Of a DNA stretch of 64,000 bases, positions 55,805 through 64,000 are shown in pieces. The DNA comes from an uncultured Bilophila sp. (GTDB lineage: Bacteria; Desulfobacterota; Desulfovibrionia; Desulfovibrionales; Desulfovibrionaceae), in the NCBI GenBank assembly GCA_910585945.1, contig CAJUHZ010000005.1, forward strand, positions 1 through 64,000. Reading direction: 5' to 3'. Each line of letters starts with the position of its first letter. The stretch's first letter is position 1. Made by a program: the position numbers and the translations under genes. Under the pieces are notes generated by a model. The model was not told where the DNA came from, made no database searches, and worked only from the letters and a program-made list of their open reading frames with translations.

Positions 55805-56923
55805 ATGTCCATCGACTTTTCCATCGGGCCGCAGTCCCTGAATGTTCAGGGGAGCGCGGGCATGAGCGCGTCATCCTCCGCCGTGGGGGCGCTGTTCGGC
55901 AATGCCGCGACGGTGGTGGAATCTCCTCTGTCGCTCCTGGCCGACGCCGCCGAGGAACTGACCTTTGCGGCTGACGCCACGGATGAATTCGAGCTGGACG
56001 AGCGCAAGGAGCGCGACGACATTGATGAGGCTCTGGCCGAACGGGTGAAAAAGTACCAGGAACTGATGCGCGAAAAGGGCGAGGCCGAACAGATCGATCA
56101 GTTGAAGGACGCCATTCGCGCGCGTGAGGGGCGGGAACATGCCTTGCGTCAGGCACGGGAACATTTTCCCGATCCTTCCGATGCCTGGGCCGCGCTGAAA
56201 GCCGTCCGCGACGATCTGACGGCCGAAGCCGATCCCGCGCCCGAAACCCTGCGCGGCGTGGACGAGGCGCTGGCGGAACTGGAAGCCTCGGAAGGTCCGG
56301 CCATCCGTTCCGGCATCTGCGGGGCGCTGAACGCCCGCGACTTCGCCGCTCTGGACGGCCCGGGAGAACTGGGCGCGCTGTACCGCGGCGCGGTCTGCGA
56401 TTTTGCCGACGTCAACGAACTCTACGCCCATATTCAGGAAAAATACGGCAACAATTTCGACGCCGCGGTCGACTTTCTGTACAAGGCCCTGGCCAGCGAC
56501 ATGGCGGCCGATATGCCAAGCATGGACAAGAGCCACCTTGAACATGTCAACGCGGGTCTTGGGGAACTCCGCTCCCTCCAGAGCGCGCGCGGCCTCTGCG
56601 CCCGCCTGCTGGAGCGCTGGTCCAGCGTGCACGGGGTCACGAATTGCCCGCTGGACGACATGACTCTGCTCGGCAAGATGATCGAACTGCGCAAGGAAGC
56701 CTTTGTCAGCGGCACGCGCCTCGCCCGCCTGGCGGACGAGGCCGCGGCACCCGACATTGAGCGCAAAGTGCTCTTTCTGCAGGAGTTGCTCAACACCACG
56801 CGTTCGTTCGCGCCCTCGCTCTTTGACGGCAACGAGGGCCGCATGAAGGTGCTCGACGCCGTGCAGGACGCGGTGGACGCCGCCATTGCGGAAGAAGACG
56901 CCTGGCTGGCAAGCCTGGAGTAG
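55805..56923 (+). CDS. sctW: T3SS gatekeeper SctW (YopN/MxiC family)
   Basis: 372-aa protein that controls the order of secretion (translocators before effectors). It has a polar N-terminal signal region, a long acidic helical middle (ADATDEFELDERKERDDIDE), and a C-terminal domain with TyeA-like end (LLGKMIELRKEAFVSGTRLA), so YopN and TyeA parts are in one chain as in MxiC/InvE. ATG 55805 begins MSIDFSIG; an in-frame start upstream lies in the leader. Confidence 0.85.
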   Translation: MSIDFSIGPQSLNVQGSAGMSASSSAVGALFGNAATVVESPLSLLADAAEELTFAADATDEFELDERKERDDIDEALAERVKKYQELMREKGEAEQIDQLKDAIRAREGREHALRQAREHFPDPSDAWAALKAVRDDLTAEADPAPETLRGVDEALAELEASEGPAIRSGICGALNARDFAALDGPGELGALYRGAVCDFADVNELYAHIQEKYGNNFDAAVDFLYKALASDMAADMPSMDKSHLEHVNAGLGELRSLQSARGLCARLLERWSSVHGVTNCPLDDMTLLGKMIELRKEAFVSGTRLARLADEAAAPDIERKVLFLQELLNTTRSFAPSLFDGNEGRMKVLDAVQDAVDAAIAEEDAWLASLE

Positions 56924-56959
56924 GGGCCGCCCCCGCGCTCCGCAAAGGAGAACGTGTTC

Positions 56960-57337
56960 ATGCTGGAACGGGAACTGAGCGAATTCGGCAGGCGCATGGG
57001 ATTACAGGAATTGGCTTTTGGCCAAAACGGATTGGTCGCTCTCGACGTGGAGCGGCTCGGGCGGCTGCATCTGGAAAAAAACGAGCGCGCCGGCGGGACG
57101 GAACTCCTGGTCTACCTGGCGCGGCCCTGCCCCGCGCACGATCGGCAAGCGCCGGAACGGGCGCTCGCGCTCTGTCATTACCGGCATCCCCGTCCCTTCC
57201 CCCTGAGTGCGGGCGTGCACGGCGATCAGGCCATTGTGCTGACGCGCCTGCCGGAAAGGGAAGCCACCGCGGCCAACATGGAAAAAGCGGTTCTCCTGCT
57301 TGCCGACGCCATGCGCACGCTGGCTCCGGAGGTGTGA
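56960..57337 (+). CDS. class I type III chaperone (gatekeeper chaperone-like)
   Basis: 125-aa CesT-type protein (LQELAFGQNGLVALDVERLG, then ERAGGTELLVYLARPCP and a C-terminal helix ANMEKAVLLLADAMRTL). The location right after sctW suggests it serves SctW (like SycN/YscB) or an effector. AAGGAG is 9 nt before ATG 56960. Confidence 0.75.
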   Translation: MLERELSEFGRRMGLQELAFGQNGLVALDVERLGRLHLEKNERAGGTELLVYLARPCPAHDRQAPERALALCHYRHPRPFPLSAGVHGDQAIVLTRLPEREATAANMEKAVLLLADAMRTLAPEV

Positions 57338-57338
57338 C

Positions 57339-57707
57339 ATGCCTTCTCTCCCTGTCAATCTGCTTGATTCCGGTCTCGGGATCCAGAATATTCTGGATCC
57401 CGGCAGCCAGACCCACATGCCGGAGGCGCGCCCCCTGGCCTCCACCGTGTTGCGTGAAGCAGGGCTGGACGAACTCTACACCCGAAGCGGGGCGCAAAAA
57501 CAGATCGAGGCGGCGCTCTGCCCCCCGGTGGGAGACGGTTCAATTCTCCAGCCCGAAATTTTCCATGCGCACTTGCAGGGAGCGCTTGACGCGCTGAAGG
57601 AGAGCCGAAACCCGGCCGTGCGCACCCTTGTGCGCGACGAACTGGGGCCGCTCCTTGAAAATACGGAATTGCTCAGGGCCTACACCGGCCTGATGCTGGG
57701 AGGCTAA
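57339..57707 (+). CDS. sctX: T3SS protein SctX (YscX family)
   Basis: 122-aa early substrate typical of the Ysc family (ILDPGSQTHMPEARPLASTVL, then GAQKQIEAALCPPVGDGSIL and the C-terminal ENTELLRAYTGLMLGG). YscX binds YscY and the SctV C-terminal domain. It lies between the chaperone and sctY, and its presence places this system in the Ysc group. ATG 57339 starts just after the previous stop. Confidence 0.9.
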   Translation: MPSLPVNLLDSGLGIQNILDPGSQTHMPEARPLASTVLREAGLDELYTRSGAQKQIEAALCPPVGDGSILQPEIFHAHLQGALDALKESRNPAVRTLVRDELGPLLENTELLRAYTGLMLGG

Positions 57708-57709
57708 GA

Positions 57710-58084
57710 ATGGCGGAAGGCGAAAACGCCTCTTTGAGCCGACAGGTTCTGAGTCAGGATCAGCGGCGCGCCCTGCTGGTGCTTGGCTCGCTCTTTCTGC
57801 GCATGGGGCTGTTCGCCCGGGCCAAAAAAGTCTTTGCCGCACTGATCGCGCTTGAGCCGACGGACGTGCTGGCCCGGCGCTGTCTTGCGGCCGCGCATCT
57901 GGGCATGGGCGAAGGGGAACAGGCACTGGAACAGCTTGAGCAGGCGATGGGCAGGCAGCCTCTGCCCTCGCGCGATGCCGGCCTCTACCTGCTCAAGGCC
58001 CGCGCCCTGTGCCTGAGCGGACGGCCCGACGAGGCGAAAAATGCGGTGAACGCCTGGATCGCCGCCGGAGGACAGCGGCAGTGA
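57710..58084 (+). CDS. sctY: SctX chaperone SctY (YscY family TPR protein)
   Basis: 124-aa TPR protein (LLVLGSLFLRMGLFARAKKV, then EQALEQLEQAMGRQPLPSRD) of the YscY type that binds SctX. It starts 2 bp after sctX. Its stop overlaps the sctV GTG start (GTGA). Confidence 0.88.
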   Translation: MAEGENASLSRQVLSQDQRRALLVLGSLFLRMGLFARAKKVFAALIALEPTDVLARRCLAAAHLGMGEGEQALEQLEQAMGRQPLPSRDAGLYLLKARALCLSGRPDEAKNAVNAWIAAGGQRQ

Positions 58085-60174
58085 GCCTTTTTTCCGACGC
58101 GCGAAAAATCGTTTCCCTCACCACCCGGCACAGCGATCTCGCGCTGGTGGGGCTGCTTGTAGCGGTCATTGCCCTGATGATCATGCCCCTGCCGACCGCG
58201 CTGGTGGATACGCTTATCGGGGCGAACATGGCGCTTTCCTTCGCGATCATGATGATGACGATGTATGTGAGGACGCCGCTGGAATTTTCCTCCTTTCCCA
58301 CCATGCTGCTGTTCACCACCCTGTTCCGGGTGGGGCTGAACATCACCACCACCCGTCTCATCCTGCTCAACGCCGACGCGGGGGAGATCATCCAGACTTT
58401 TGGAGAGTTCGCGCTTGGCGGCAACTTTGTGGTCGGCGCGGTGGTCTTTCTCATTCTCACCATCGTGCAGTTTCTGGTCATCTCCAAGGGCGCGGAACGG
58501 GTGGCCGAAGTGGGCGCGCGCTTCACCCTGGACGCCATGCCAGGCAAGCAGATGTCCATTGACGCGGACATGCGCGCCGGAGTCATCGATATGGAGGAAG
58601 CCCAGAAAAGACGCGACGCCATCAGCCAGGAAAGCAAGATGTTCGGGGCGATGGACGGGGCCATGAAGTTCGTCAAGGGGGACAGCATTGCCGGAATGAT
58701 CGTGGCCGTGGTCAATATCGTGGGAGGCACGATCATCGGCATCGCCCAGCACGGCATTTCCGCCGGAGAAGCCCTGCAAATCTACGGTATCCTGACCATC
58801 GGAGACGGGCTGGTCTCCCAGATCCCCTCCCTGATCATCGCCATTTCGGCCGGCATCCTGATCACCCGGTCCGGAGACGCCGAAGCGGATGTGGGAGCAC
58901 AGATCGGCGGGCAGTTCTTTGCCCAGCCCAAGGCCCTGCAAATGGCGGGCGGGCTGATCTTTCTCTTCGCGCTCATTCCCGGCTTTCCCAAGCCGCAGCT
59001 TTTTACCCTGGCTCTGGCCCTGGGCGGGCTTGGCTCTGTGCTGAGCCGGCTCAAGGCAGCGCCCGAAGAGCGTGATCCCAGGGCCGATCTTGTGCACGCG
59101 CTCAAACCCGCGGTCAAAAGTCGCGCCAAGAGCGGACGCGCACCCGCGGGCGACGAATTCGCTCCCACCGTGCCGATCATTCTGGATATTTCGGAAGGGC
59201 TTGGCGCTTCTCTCGATTACGACAGCCTGAACGACGAGTTGACCGCCCTGCGTCGCGCCCTGTACTTCGACCTCGGAGTGCCCTTCCCCGGAATCAACCT
59301 TCGGATCTCGCCGTCGCTCGACGGGCTTTCCTATGTGTTGCAGGTCAATGAAATTCCCATGTCGCGCGGGGCGCTGGAAGCGGGCATGGTTCTCGCGCGG
59401 GAAAGCGAGGACACTCTGCGCGCCCTCGGCATAGACATGAAGAAGGGAGACCCCTTCCTGCCCGATGTGGAAAGCCTGTGGGTTCCACAGGAAAAAGCAC
59501 CCCTGCTGGAGCAGGCCGGACTCGCCTGCATGAGCCATTCGCGCATTCTGGCCTACCATCTCTCCCTGGTGCTGGCGCGCCACGCCTCAGGCTTTATCGG
59601 TCTGCAAGAAAGCAAATACCTGCTGGACAGGATGGAAGAGCGCGCGCCGGATCTGGTGCGGGAAGCCACGCGCCTGTTGCCGGTGCAGCGCATCGCGGAA
59701 ATTTTTCAGCGCCTGACCCAGGAGCAAATCTCCATCCGCGATCTGCGCGGCATTCTGGAAGCGATCATCGAATGGAGTCCGAAAGAGAAAGATACCGTCA
59801 TGCTGACCGAATATGTGCGCGGCGCGTTGAAACGCCAGATCAGCTACATGTATTCACGCGGCCAGAACATGCTCCCGGCCATTCTTATGGATCCGCCTGT
59901 GGAAGAAACCATCCGCAAGGCTATCCGCCAGACCTCGGCCGGAGCCTTTCTCGCGCTGGATCCGGACACCACGCGCCGCTTTATCGCGGCCGTGACCGCC
60001 GCGGCGGGCGACTACCGCCGCCGGCCGCAGGTTCCGGTCCTGCTGGCCAGCATGGATATCCGTCGCTATGTCCGCCGGCTTATCGAGGGGGAGCATTACA
60101 AACTGCCCGTGGTCTCCTACCAGGAAATCACACCCGAAATCAGCGTCCAGCCCGTGAACAGAATACGGCTGTGA
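58081..60174 (+). CDS. sctV: T3SS export gate protein SctV
   Basis: 697-aa FlhA/YscV-family protein. About eight N-terminal transmembrane helices (LLVAVIALMIMPLPTALVDT and on), the conserved cytoplasmic FHIPEP-like loop region (GARFTLDAMPGKQMSIDADM), and a large C-terminal nonameric domain from about residue 360. The start is GTG 58081, overlapping the sctY stop; upstream in-frame starts lie within sctY. All hallmark segments are present. Confidence 0.96.
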   Translation: MSLFSDARKIVSLTTRHSDLALVGLLVAVIALMIMPLPTALVDTLIGANMALSFAIMMMTMYVRTPLEFSSFPTMLLFTTLFRVGLNITTTRLILLNADAGEIIQTFGEFALGGNFVVGAVVFLILTIVQFLVISKGAERVAEVGARFTLDAMPGKQMSIDADMRAGVIDMEEAQKRRDAISQESKMFGAMDGAMKFVKGDSIAGMIVAVVNIVGGTIIGIAQHGISAGEALQIYGILTIGDGLVSQIPSLIIAISAGILITRSGDAEADVGAQIGGQFFAQPKALQMAGGLIFLFALIPGFPKPQLFTLALALGGLGSVLSRLKAAPEERDPRADLVHALKPAVKSRAKSGRAPAGDEFAPTVPIILDISEGLGASLDYDSLNDELTALRRALYFDLGVPFPGINLRISPSLDGLSYVLQVNEIPMSRGALEAGMVLARESEDTLRALGIDMKKGDPFLPDVESLWVPQEKAPLLEQAGLACMSHSRILAYHLSLVLARHASGFIGLQESKYLLDRMEERAPDLVREATRLLPVQRIAEIFQRLTQEQISIRDLRGILEAIIEWSPKEKDTVMLTEYVRGALKRQISYMYSRGQNMLPAILMDPPVEETIRKAIRQTSAGAFLALDPDTTRRFIAAVTAAAGDYRRRPQVPVLLASMDIRRYVRRLIEGEHYKLPVVSYQEITPEISVQPVNRIRL

Positions 60175-60186
60175 AGAGATCAGCGT

Positions 60187-60444
60187 ATGGAACTTGCCGT
60201 GGACTACGCCGTAAAGGCGCTCTACCTGGTGATGATGCTCTCCCTGCCGCCCATCGTGGTGGCTTCTGTCGTGGGCATCGTGCTGAGCCTCATTCAGGCC
60301 ATTACCCAGTTGCAGGAGCAGACCCTGACCTTCGGGGTCAAGCTGCTTGCCGTGGGGCTGACGCTCTTTCTCATGGGCGGCTGGCTCGGGGGAGAAATAC
60401 TCCGCTACAGCGGGGAAATCTTCAACCGGTTTTACCTGATATGA
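60187..60444 (+). CDS. sctS: T3SS export apparatus protein SctS
   Basis: 85-aa protein with two hydrophobic helices (LYLVMMLSLPPIVVASVVGI and the second KLLAVGLTLFLMGGWLGGE) around the conserved QAITQLQEQTLTFGVKL stretch of the YscS/FliQ family. It lies 12 bp after sctV. sctT starts 149 bp later, an unusual gap filled by a repeat. Confidence 0.95.
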   Translation: MELAVDYAVKALYLVMMLSLPPIVVASVVGIVLSLIQAITQLQEQTLTFGVKLLAVGLTLFLMGGWLGGEILRYSGEIFNRFYLI

Positions 60445-60506
60445 TGTTCAGGGTCGCGCGCAAGGCGTGGACGCTGCACAAATGAGAATTGTACAGCGCA
60501 ACTGCC

Positions 60507-60576
60507 GTGAACGAGCCGAAACCATGTTTTCGGCAAGGTGCTCATCATGAATCGCCCCCAAGGGGATTTATGAAAT
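60507..60576 (+). repeat. dispersed leader repeat L, copy C (between sctS and sctT)
   Basis: GTGAACGAGCCGAAACCATG, TTTTCGGCAAGGTG, CATCATGAATCGCC, then a CCCC/GGGG hairpin and GATTTATGAAATG. It aligns block by block with copy D before rsmH and copy A before proA. It ends 18 bp before the sctT ATG and interrupts an otherwise compact operon. Confidence 0.7.
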
Positions 60577-60593
60577 GCGTTGCAGGGAGGCAC

Positions 60594-61424
60594 ATGGATT
60601 TCGCAGGGCTGCTCGAAGCGCTGGACGCCTACCGACACCTCACGGCGATCCTCATCGGGATGCCGCGATTGTTCATGATCGTGCTGGTCGCGCCGTTTTT
60701 CGGCGCATCAGTGGTGACGGGACAAATCCGGTTGGTGCTGGTGCTGGCCCTGTATCTCCCTGTGCACCCGGCGGTTGTCGAGAGCCTCGCCCCCGACATG
60801 CTGCTTTCCACCACGCTTTCACTGGAAAGCGGCGCCAGAATCGCCCTGCTCCTGTGCAAGGAAACGCTGATCGGTCTGATGATCGGCTTTCTTGCGGGCA
60901 TCGTCTTCTGGACGGTGCAAAGCGCGGGGTTTTTCATCGACAACCAGCGGGGAGCAAGCATGGCGGAAGGCGCGGATATTCTCTCGGGCGATCAAAGCAG
61001 CCCCCTGGGGCAATTGCTGTTCCAAAGCCTGACCTATCTCTTTTACTCCTCCGGAGCCTTTCTGGCCTTTGTCGGCGTGCTCTACGCAAGTTACGAGATC
61101 TGGCCCGCCGCCCATCCATTGCCGGTACGGCTCACTCCGGCGGCTCCGCTGTACTTCGCGGGCAAGGTCGGCTGGCTGCTCGGGCACATGCTGCTCTTCG
61201 CCGGGCCGGTGGCCGCCGCCTGCCTGCTCACCGACATTTCACTGGGGCTGGTCAACCGCTTTGCCTCGCAGCTCAATGTCTATGTTCTGGCCATGCCGAT
61301 CAAAAGCGGTCTGGCCGCCTTTCTGCTGTGCTTCTACTTCGGCCTGCTGCTCTCCCACGCGCCGGAACTTTTTCAATTTGCGCGAGAATCCATCCTCACC
61401 CTGCCCAACCTGTTGAAACCCTAG
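60594..61424 (+). CDS. sctT: T3SS export apparatus protein SctT
   Basis: 276-aa polytopic protein of the YscT/FliR family with about six to eight helices. The segment FLAGIVFWTVQSAGFFIDNQRG followed by a polar loop (AEGADILSGDQSSPLGQLLF) is characteristic. ATG 60594 is chosen because AGGGAGG lies just upstream; in-frame ATG 60570 falls inside the repeat. It forms the export gate with SctR and SctS. Confidence 0.93.
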   Translation: MDFAGLLEALDAYRHLTAILIGMPRLFMIVLVAPFFGASVVTGQIRLVLVLALYLPVHPAVVESLAPDMLLSTTLSLESGARIALLLCKETLIGLMIGFLAGIVFWTVQSAGFFIDNQRGASMAEGADILSGDQSSPLGQLLFQSLTYLFYSSGAFLAFVGVLYASYEIWPAAHPLPVRLTPAAPLYFAGKVGWLLGHMLLFAGPVAAACLLTDISLGLVNRFASQLNVYVLAMPIKSGLAAFLLCFYFGLLLSHAPELFQFARESILTLPNLLKP

Positions 61425-61460
61425 CATCGCGACAACTCCCCGCAAGGAACGCACGCCAGC

Positions 61461-62501
61461 ATGAGCGACGAAAAGACAGAACAACCCACCCCCAAACGTC
61501 TGCGTGACGCGCGCGAAAAAGGACAGGTGGCCAAAAGCCAGGACGTTCCCTCGGCGCTTACGGTCATGGCGGTGGCGGTCTACCTTTTCGCCCTTGCTCC
61601 GGATATGCTCAAAACCATCATGACCATGAGCGAAATTCCCATGCTGGTGATGAATCGTCCCTTTCCTGAAGCGCTCGGCATTGTGGTTGCCGCCACGCTT
61701 TCCTGCGCTCTCCGTGTGGCCGGGCCGCTGATCGGCCTGGTCATGGCCACGGCCCTGTGCGCCAACCTGATGCAGGTGGGGGTGCTCTTTTCCATTCAAT
61801 CCGCACTGCCCAAGCTGGACAACATCAGTCCAGACAAATGGTTCAAAAAAGTCTTTTCACTCAAAAACGCCGTTGAGTTCCTCAAAAACATTCTTAAAAT
61901 AGCGGTGCTCGGGGTGACGGTCTTTTTCGTTTTCACCCGCGCTCTGCCGGGCCTGTTCAGAATTCCCGGAGGCGAAGCGGGCGACATGTGGAGAATACTC
62001 GGTTCTGCCGCCGGAGACTTGCTGATCGCCGCCGCGGGCGTCTTCTGCGTGATCGCCGCCGCGGATTATTTTTTCCAGAAATGGCAGTTCAACAAGCAAA
62101 ACATGATGAGCAAGGACGAAGTGAAGCGGGAATACAAGGAAAGCGAGGGCGACCCGCTGATCAAGAGCAAACGCAAACAGCTGCATCAGGAAATGATCGC
62201 CCAGAACCAGCTTGCCGCCGTCAGAAAGGCGAAGGTGCTTGTGACCAACCCCACCCATTTTGCCGTGGCGCTTGAGTATGAAAAGGGCGTGACGCCGCTG
62301 CCCGTCGTTCTGGCCAAGGGCCAGGGCGTGCTGGCGCAGCGCATGATCCGTTTGGCCGAAGAAGAAGGCATCCCCATCATGCGCAATGTGCCTCTGGCGC
62401 GCGGCCTGTTTGAACAGGGAGCCGAAAACGCCTACATTCCGCAAGACCTTATCGGACCCGTGGCGGAAGTGCTCCGCTGGGTGCAAAGCCTTCAGGGTTG
62501 A
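61461..62501 (+). CDS. sctU: T3SS autoprotease / specificity switch SctU
   Basis: 346-aa FlhB/YscU-family protein: N-terminal TEQPTPKRLRDAREKGQVAK, four transmembrane helices, a cytoplasmic linker (SKDEVKREYKESEGDPLIKS), and the self-cleavage motif NPTH at residues 263-266 followed by FAVALEYEKG. Cleavage switches export from needle to later substrates. The full motif is intact. Confidence 0.97.
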   Translation: MSDEKTEQPTPKRLRDAREKGQVAKSQDVPSALTVMAVAVYLFALAPDMLKTIMTMSEIPMLVMNRPFPEALGIVVAATLSCALRVAGPLIGLVMATALCANLMQVGVLFSIQSALPKLDNISPDKWFKKVFSLKNAVEFLKNILKIAVLGVTVFFVFTRALPGLFRIPGGEAGDMWRILGSAAGDLLIAAAGVFCVIAAADYFFQKWQFNKQNMMSKDEVKREYKESEGDPLIKSKRKQLHQEMIAQNQLAAVRKAKVLVTNPTHFAVALEYEKGVTPLPVVLAKGQGVLAQRMIRLAEEEGIPIMRNVPLARGLFEQGAENAYIPQDLIGPVAEVLRWVQSLQG

Positions 62502-62558
62502 AGACCCCAGACGCAAGCCGCTTCTGCCTGGAACAAAAAAAGTACGGACAAACCCGCC

Positions 62559-63884
62559 ATGAGCACTGGAACACGCGACACCGTCGACGTGCTGGAAAAA
62601 CTCATCCGCTTGTGCGACGACCTCGCCTGGGGCCGCCCCGCCGATGAAAACGCCCTCTTTGCCCTGACCCGCAAAGGCGCGTCCACCCCGCAGCTTGAAC
62701 GCCTGGCCGAAGCCTTCGGCATGATGACGGTCAAGGTGGAAGCCCGGGAATTCCAGCGCGCCGGACTGATTGAGGAACTGGAACAGCGCAACCAGGAACT
62801 TGAGGAAGCCCGCGCCCGTCTTCAGGAGCGCAATGTCCAACTGGTGGAAACACTGCGGCGTGAGTACAATGTCCGTCGCGTCATCGGCCATTGCGAGGCC
62901 ATGCGGCGTGTGGTGAATCAGGCACTGGCCATCGCGCGCCGCCCCATCAATACCCTGATTCTCGGCCCCACGGGCACGGGCAAGGAAGTCATCGCCAAGA
63001 CCATCCACTACCATTCTCCCCGGCGGGAGGCTCCCTTTATCGCGGTGAATTGCACGGCCATTCCCGACTCCCTGTTTGAAAGCGAACTCTTCGGCATTGA
63101 AAAGGGCGTGGCTACCGGGGTCAACGCCCGCCGCGGCCTGGTGGAAGAAGCCTCGGGCGGCACGCTCTTTCTTGACGAACTGGCGGACATGTCGCTGACC
63201 AACCAGGCCAAACTGCTGCGCGTGCTGGAAGAGCGCGAAGTGGTGCGGGTGGGCAGCGCCAAACCCACGCCCGTGGATATCAAGGTCATTGCCGCAACCA
63301 ATGCGGATCTGGAGCGGGCGGTAAAGGAAGGACGTTTTCGCGAAGACCTGTACTATCGCATCAATGTGGCGGAACTCCGCCTGCCTCCCCTGCGCGAGCG
63401 CGGCGATGACATTCTGCTGCTCGCAAGGCATTTGTTGGAGCAACACGGGCGGACCATGGGCAGGCCGCGTCTCCGGCTCGCGCCGGCCACGCAACAGTGT
63501 CTGCTGGCTTACGACTGGCCCGGCAACGTGCGCGAACTCAACAATGAAATGGAACGCTCCGCCGCCCTGGCTGTGGAAGACGTCATCCGCCCTTCCGATC
63601 TTTCTGCCCGGCTCCTCACGGCGCTGGCCGAAAACGGCGGCATCGGCACGGCCGCGCAACCGGAACCCGCCGCCCCTGCTTCAGCTTCCCGGCACGAAGC
63701 CCTGCCCGACGACCTCTTCAATCTGGAACGCGCGGAACGCCTGCTGGTGCAGCGCGCTCTCGAGGCCGGCAGGGGCAACAAGAGCCGGGCCGCCGCCCTG
63801 TTGGGCGTCACCCGCGAAGGTCTGCGCAAGAAACTGTTGCGCCTCGGCATTCGTGCAGAGAAAGAAAAGGACGGTGAGGAGTGA
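62559..63884 (+). CDS. sigma54-dependent transcriptional activator of the T3SS locus
   Basis: 441-aa AAA+ enhancer-binding protein. The N-terminal about 100 residues are helical with a coiled coil, not a receiver domain. The AAA+ core has Walker A GPTGTGKE (136-143), Walker B GGTLFLDE (200-207) and a Fis-type DNA-binding helix-turn-helix at the C terminus (about 395-432, KSRAAALLGVTREGLRKKLL). The sigma54-contact loop reads GVATGV (183-188) where GAFTGA is usual. It is the natural candidate to drive both sigma54 promoters at 55441-55748. Confidence 0.9.
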   Translation: MSTGTRDTVDVLEKLIRLCDDLAWGRPADENALFALTRKGASTPQLERLAEAFGMMTVKVEAREFQRAGLIEELEQRNQELEEARARLQERNVQLVETLRREYNVRRVIGHCEAMRRVVNQALAIARRPINTLILGPTGTGKEVIAKTIHYHSPRREAPFIAVNCTAIPDSLFESELFGIEKGVATGVNARRGLVEEASGGTLFLDELADMSLTNQAKLLRVLEEREVVRVGSAKPTPVDIKVIAATNADLERAVKEGRFREDLYYRINVAELRLPPLRERGDDILLLARHLLEQHGRTMGRPRLRLAPATQQCLLAYDWPGNVRELNNEMERSAALAVEDVIRPSDLSARLLTALAENGGIGTAAQPEPAAPASASRHEALPDDLFNLERAERLLVQRALEAGRGNKSRAAALLGVTREGLRKKLLRLGIRAEKEKDGEE

Positions 63885-63886
63885 AC

Positions 63887-64000
63887 ATGACTCTGCGGAC
63901 CCGCCTGGCCCTGCTGGTCACGCTCGCCGTCTCCGTCGCGGTGGGGCCGGTGTTGTACCTGACCTGGCGGATGGGCGGCGAAACCATGATCCGCATGGAA
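63887..64000 (+). CDS. start of a membrane signalling protein, cut by the window edge
   Basis: The first 38 codons begin 3 bp after the activator stop, with GAGGAG upstream. An N-terminal transmembrane helix (LALLVTLAVSVAVGPVLYLT) is followed by the beginning of an extracytoplasmic region. It may be a sensor kinase or an RsbU-type phosphatase completing the STAS/kinase pair; the visible part cannot decide. Confidence 0.6.
   Translation, partial: MTLRTRLALLVTLAVSVAVGPVLYLTWRMGGETMIRME

Overview
The window is high-GC bacterial DNA, by eye about 60 percent GC. The gene families and gene order suggest a sulfate or sulfite reducer of the Desulfovibrionaceae (Desulfovibrio / Bilophila / Mailhella type). 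The clues are an indolepyruvate:ferredoxin oxidoreductase, a Gram-negative division (dcw) cluster whose FtsI carries a PASTA domain, a selenocysteine tRNA, and a chromosomal Ysc-family type III secretion system (T3SS). The species is inference; no rRNA is present.

Positions 1-13000 are housekeeping and accessory genes: iorA-iorB, a membrane TPR protein, proA-nadD-TPR, a CreD-like membrane protein, a SMUG2-like uracil-DNA glycosylase, a BON lipoprotein, a hexapeptide acetyltransferase, a DUF2325 protein and argF. The DUF2325 promoter region is bracketed by a perfect 17-bp inverted repeat, so it is a candidate invertible switch.

Positions 13276-31576 are the dcw cluster on the minus strand. 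In transcription order it reads mraZ, rsmH, ftsL, ftsI, murE, murF, mraY, murD, ftsW, murG, murC, murB, ftsQ, ftsA, ftsZ. A three-box MraZ operator lies ahead of mraZ, and an unusual 354-bp gap lies between ftsQ and ftsA. Divergent from it, pyk and an HD-GYP gene run on the plus strand.

Positions 34491-38018 are a small accessory patch around selC. It holds a secreted Ada-type zinc-binding mini-protein, a polytopic GT-C-like membrane protein interrupted by a (CT)16 microsatellite (a likely phase-variable gene, here in a truncated frame), tRNA-Sec and an AraC-type regulator.

Positions 38204-64000 are a nearly complete non-flagellar T3SS in two divergent transcription units. The minus-strand unit runs from 55375 down to 38204. 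It encodes a small unknown protein, an EspA-like filament protein, an LcrH-like chaperone, two translocators, a CesT-like chaperone, the secretin, SctD, needle co-chaperones and needle, SctI, SctJ, SctK, SctL, SctN, SctO, SctP, SctQ, SctR, a STAS/kinase pair and a lytic transglycosylase. The plus-strand unit encodes SctW, a chaperone, SctX, SctY, SctV, SctS, SctT, SctU, a sigma54 activator and the start of a membrane protein cut by the window edge. The intergenic region at 55376-55804 carries two back-to-back sigma54-type (GG-N10-GC) promoters, matching the sigma54 activator in the locus. A Ysc-type base (SctX/SctY), an EspA-like filament and partner-switch proteins together recall the Bordetella Bsc/Btr system.

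Several dispersed sequence families thread through the window. One is a leader-type repeat of about 70 bp in up to five copies, mostly 25-60 bp before start codons and once between sctS and sctT. Another is a two-copy hairpin family. A third is a two-copy element whose differences are all synonymous in one reading frame.
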